DNA from: Balanoglossus misakiensis
Lineage: Eukaryota; Hemichordata
Direction of reading: 5' to 3'
NCBI GenBank assembly: GCA_040954595.2
Contig: CM082594.2
Location: forward strand, 9,548,001-9,612,000
Length of the DNA stretch: 64,000 nt
Shown: in pieces, positions 60,514 through 64,000 of the stretch
How the letters are laid out: each line of letters starts with the position of its first letter
How positions within the stretch are numbered: position 1 is the stretch's first letter
Notes under the pieces: model-generated
Seen by the model: only the letters and a program-made list of their open reading frames with translations
Told to the model about the DNA's origin: nothing
The model's database searches: none
Position numbers and translations under genes: made by a program

Positions 60514-61335
60514 GATTGATGGTGCTTTATAACTTCAACGTCGTGGGAATCACTGAGGAAAGATGGTGAACTGTTCGTTTACAACGCTGAGAACTTAAGT
60601 GACCTCTAAGTCTAACCTTGAGGCGTACTGGCGTCGTACGAACGGGTCATGGTTCACGATATTACTATTATTAGGCTACATATCTCAGAGTTTGAGCCGT
60701 GCTTCGGTCGTTTGTGCATTTCAGATCAAAGGTGAACTCAACATAAGGGATGGACCATTCCATATCCTGGGGTTATGGTTCGAAGATAAAGACTGACAAA
60801 AAATCGCACAATGGGAGAGTAAGGAATATTTTAATTTCAAAATTCATAGACAGTTTTGTAGTTAAAGATGCGGGTTTTGTTGTTGGTAGAAATGCGGTGA
60901 CAATAGCGTACTCCTTTATATGAAATCGGCTAACTAAACTTTTCACACCAGATCACATGGATCACGTTACCCGTGCTTCGATCACCTGATTACTTGACCT
61001 TTGAACCCACCTAGATACACTATAGGCACGGACGATGAAACCGGTGCTCGCTCGTCGGATGACATTGCCTACCACGTCAGGTACGAGTTTCAGCTAAGTA
61101 ATGTTGGTGACTCTGTCGTACACTTGCTGTGGGGTGTGGTTGTACCCCCAGTTCCTACCCTCCCCTTGCTCACGTTGCTGTAGGTTGTTGGATTGGGTCC
61201 CCCAACAACCTACAGCAAGGTGAGTGGTAATAGGGCTACGGAACCAATGCAACTTGTAGACATTCTCTTGCAAACTAATGAAAAAAGTTTTCTTTTCATT
61301 TCAAGCCATATCTTGAGGATTCTCATCGGTTAGGG
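60514..61335. other. Divergent intergenic region between paralogs B and C
   Basis: 822 bp between two start codons on opposite strands, holding whatever promoters serve both genes. No recognisable TATA box was assigned. It contains the hairpin at 61169-61224. The short frames at 60599-60796 and 61001-61183 have no motif. Confidence 0.6.
61169..61224. repeat. Inverted repeat with 23-bp arms, 10-bp loop
   Basis: The left arm 61169-61191 (CTCACGTTGCTGTAGG then TTGTTGG) pairs with 61202-61224 with a single mismatch. It lies about 110 bp upstream of the paralog C start codon. It could be a stem-loop in the 5' leader or the remnant of a small foldback element. Confidence 0.8.
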
Positions 61336-62435
61336 ATGAAAGTTGAAACATTTTCAGAGGGCAGGGTGGTTCGATGCACTTTTGATGACCTATTGCACCA
61401 CGCCGTGGACAGGATAGGTGAGTTCAATTCAAATTGGTCAAATATTAATTTTTGTCCCAAGACAAACATGACCTAAAATGAGTATTATGTCCGTAAAGAC
61501 ATTAGCGTGGGCCCAGCTAGTGGGAGAACATTGGAAATTTACATCATAGAATGTAGGACTATCTAGATGCTTTATTTCAATAACAACACTGCACCTGACT
61601 TCAACATTCATACATCTAGGCCTAAGTGAAGACGCCCAAATTAAAAGTAGGCCTACATTTTTTTTCATTGCAAGGTAATTACAATGCTTCAAAACTATCA
61701 AAGGTTTTTATGGAAGCAAGAGTGACTGGGTGGTTGATGCATGATAAACATGGTCTTGCTGATGCCTTCACCGGTGACCACAGCCTCTTCATCCGGTCGC
61801 AGCGTATCAAAGTCTACCCAGCGTTCTACTCAAAACTCTTCGCCAAACAACCAGCCGTCTGCACCGTTCGAGTTCTGCATGTCGGCAGAACATCAGTGAT
61901 ACTGCTACACGAACTTTGCATCAAACGAACCGGAGAATTGATCGCGACCAGCCTTGTGCAGTACGTTTTCGTCAGTCGTATAAGCAGACGTTCAGTTCCT
62001 CTACCAGAAAGTTACATCAAGGCAAACGTTCATCTAACACAAATTCCAAGACCGAAAGTTCTGGGCAACTTCCCCGGATTTCCCACAAACCCCAGAAATT
62101 TGTATCAATATACAGTTGTAGTGCCCTCTGAAGATATTGATTTGAATAAACATACCAATCAATCAAATTACATTAAATACTGTATGGAATGTGCAAAACG
62201 TGGAGTCCATGACCGAGCATACTCCAATCTTCTCAAAGATTCAACAGACTATCCAATCAAAGAGATTTCTTTGCAATACATTGGTGAGTCTGTCGTCAAT
62301 GATGAACTGTTAGTTATATCGTGGGAAGACGAGACCCGGCCATTTGTGATTCATTTCACCATCCAGAAAGAAGGAAGGGATATTTTGCAATGCACTATAA
62401 TTTTCAATTTGGCAAACTACACAGCCAAGATGTGA
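61336..62435 (+). CDS. Hot-dog thioesterase-like protein, paralog C
   Basis: Exons 61336-61417 (82 nt) and 61675-62435 (761 nt), phase-1 intron, 280 residues. The first exon encodes MKVETFSEGRVVRCTFDDLL, clearly related to the first exons of A and B, which is why this ATG was chosen over the in-frame ATG at 61626 inside the intron. The core is NKHTNQSNYIKYCMECAKRG with His187, followed by YIGESVVNDELLVISWEDET. The middle part is the most diverged of the three (more basic, VFVSRISRRSVPLPES). It lies in opposite orientation to A and B. The fold and motif suggest acyl thioester hydrolysis; the substrate and cell compartment are unknown. Confidence 0.85.
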
Positions 62436-62474
62436 CCTGTTTCATTGAATGTGAAACACGCATGTACTACGATA

Positions 62475-62520
62475 CAATACGTGCAATACAATACAGTATA
62501 ATAAAATGCAATACAATACA
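62475..62520. repeat. CAATAC short tandem repeat
   Basis: Four or more CAATAC units in the probable 3' UTR of paralog C. An AATAAA within it (62500-62505) is a possible poly(A) signal. Confidence 0.7.
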
Positions 62521-62771
62521 AATCATAATTTATGAATGTGTCTTTCAAAGTGTCAATAATCATAATTATTATTGTATTATAATGAAAAGTAGTATTAAAA
62601 TACACCACAAATGTATTTGTGCACAATATTCAAGAAAAGGATAAACGTACGCGACAATCTCGCTAATAGATAAAATTACAAATAAAACTGTAAATGGTCA
62701 GTTTTCTGGATATATATGCTTAAAACTGCCATACACCTTATTAATACTATGACATGGTGACAAATATTACT

Positions 62772-63956
62772 TTATGTCAGGTGTCGCAAGAAAGGCTCAT
62801 TTGATGGTTGGATTAGCTTGCAATTTCGCAAATCTTCTTTCAAACAGTTGGCCTTGGCGAAATTCGTCTCTATGTCACAATCACGTAATTTGCGACGAAT
62901 TGCCTCTTCCCAAACATCACAATCTCCATCTAAGAAATTATTATTTACACTGGTTTCCACACTGACAAAATCACTATGGCTGGAAACATCGCTATGACCT
63001 GCACGCTTCATTATTTCCTTCAAAAAGGGTACAATACCAGTGCAACTGGGAACCAGAACGGGTATGCCAGCCTGCATTGCCAGATAAGCTGTATGATTGA
63101 AGGAATCGACCTTCTCCAGAGCTAGATACAAAGCACTGTCTAATAGCCTGTCTTTGAAAACATCAGGTGACCCCGTGGGATAAACATTGATTTTGAGATT
63201 CTTTGATGATGCTTTATCGTTCAGAAACACTTTGAACGCAGAGATTAGCTCAGTTTTAACTCCCAGGATGTTCCAAACAGGCGACTTTAAACTGTGTTCA
63301 GTGAACCTGTCAGCTACCTTTCCGATTGCCCTGGCAACAAGAGAATACTTCTCGAAGTCGTCCTCGTTGCTGATAGTTCCTGCTGTTAGAATATATTTTG
63401 TGTGTGTACTGAGTGGTGCAGTTACTTCTAACTTCAGGAATTCTTCGCTAGTTACAGGAAAGTAGCAGCAATGATTTATCTCTTTGCCCTGAATTTTTGT
63501 ATATTTCTGATCGAAATGGTCGAAAACATAGGGACCAATGGAGTATACCTCATCTGCCAAGAGAGCATACTTTGAAGCCTCCTTTTCTAGTGCCTGATCT
63601 CCATGGTCTTCGGGCACTGTTAAATTGACCAGAATGAACCTAGCTCCAGGGAAAACACCCTCCTTCCAATCATAAGCTATTTTCAAAAGTCTGGCATTAT
63701 CTTTTGACATGTAAGCGACTACAAGTTTTACGTTGCGAATTGTGGACAGGTGTGGATACAGGCTTTCGTGTTGGACTAGCCAATCAAACGTGGGGTCACT
63801 GCGTTCTAACTTCAACAACTTCTTTCCATCGGGATGAATGAGATAGGCTCCACTTTCGGTGTCTTTAGAGAACGGTTCGTCATTAGACTTGAAGGTTGGA
63901 CTGTATGGTGTATGTTCAGTGGCTTGTTCAGATAGCTGGCGATTCATGAAGCTCAT
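62772..63956 (-). CDS. GT-B glycosyltransferase-like protein, possibly partial
   Basis: A single uninterrupted frame of 394 codons from the ATG at 63956. The frame has no stop between that ATG and the right edge, so this may be the last exon of a longer protein. Residues 75-110 form a Rossmann-like strand-helix start (VKLVVAYMSKDNARLLKIAY). ADEVYSIGPYVFDHF at 134-148 matches the DxVxxxS-type segment before the second domain of GT4 enzymes. YILTAGTISNEDDFEKYSLV at 188-207 resembles the start of that second domain. GIPVLVPSCTG at 297-307 matches the conserved GxPVxxxxxG. The E-x7-E motif that normally precedes it is not intact (SFNHTAYLAMQA). The fold is likely GT-B, but activity is doubtful. 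From memory, similar domains occur at the C-terminus of some cnidarian NLR-type proteins. Confidence 0.75.
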   Translation of the reverse strand: MSFMNRQLSEQATEHTPYSPTFKSNDEPFSKDTESGAYLIHPDGKKLLKLERSDPTFDWLVQHESLYPHLSTIRNVKLVVAYMSKDNARLLKIAYDWKEGVFPGARFILVNLTVPEDHGDQALEKEASKYALLADEVYSIGPYVFDHFDQKYTKIQGKEINHCCYFPVTSEEFLKLEVTAPLSTHTKYILTAGTISNEDDFEKYSLVARAIGKVADRFTEHSLKSPVWNILGVKTELISAFKVFLNDKASSKNLKINVYPTGSPDVFKDRLLDSALYLALEKVDSFNHTAYLAMQAGIPVLVPSCTGIVPFLKEIMKRAGHSDVSSHSDFVSVETSVNNNFLDGDCDVWEEAIRRKLRDCDIETNFAKANCLKEDLRNCKLIQPSNEPFLRHLT

Positions 63957-64000
63957 TTGATTAGTAAACGTCGAACACGGGTCGGTACTGAGTCCAACGA

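Overview
The window is nuclear DNA from an animal: AT-rich, with GT-AG introns of a few hundred bases to about 1.1 kb, microsatellites, MITE-like repeats and two metazoan housekeeping genes (OS9 and a TANC/rolling pebbles gene) that can be spliced across all visible exons with every phase agreeing. Exon sequences track vertebrate OS-9 and TANC closely, and the small gene size and repeat style suggest a marine invertebrate, perhaps a deuterostome such as a hemichordate. The phylum is an inference and is not proven by the sequence.

Layout. 1-27.7 kb is gene-poor: MITE-like elements, simple repeats, a cluster of CCAAT boxes (13.6-13.9 kb) and one good candidate first coding exon on the minus strand (9820-9891). 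27.7-30.9 kb (+) holds a three-exon SH2-SH3 adaptor. 35.8-41.5 kb (-) holds a complete 12-exon OS9 gene. A candidate + strand first exon (42089-42166) lies head-to-head with it. 45.7-55.7 kb (+) holds an 18-exon TANC-type scaffold gene of about 1603 residues: RING-type finger, STAND-type P-loop NTPase, ankyrin repeats, TPRs. 57.6-62.4 kb holds three paralogous hot-dog thioesterase-like genes (-, -, +), each with an 82-nt first exon and one phase-1 intron. 62.8 kb to the right edge (-) is an exon encoding a GT-B glycosyltransferase-like protein that may continue beyond the window.

Functional picture. OS9 is an ER-lumen lectin for ER-associated degradation. The SH2-SH3 protein is a phosphotyrosine adaptor and TANC is a multidomain scaffold. 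The three thioesterase-like genes are a local tandem/inverted duplication and the least described part of the window. There is no sign that the neighbouring genes form one pathway.

The clearest undescribed items are (i) a ~93-bp MITE family with TTAA ends and CCCTTTCACC termini, four good copies, two of them in TANC introns; (ii) the three-gene thioesterase-like family, one member of which has lost the histidine of its hot-dog motif; (iii) the glycosyltransferase-like exon with a degenerate active-site region; and (iv) a TANC protein with a RING finger and a short C-terminus whose stop codon lies in a 34-bp tandem repeat. All gene models were spliced by eye; no database search was run.
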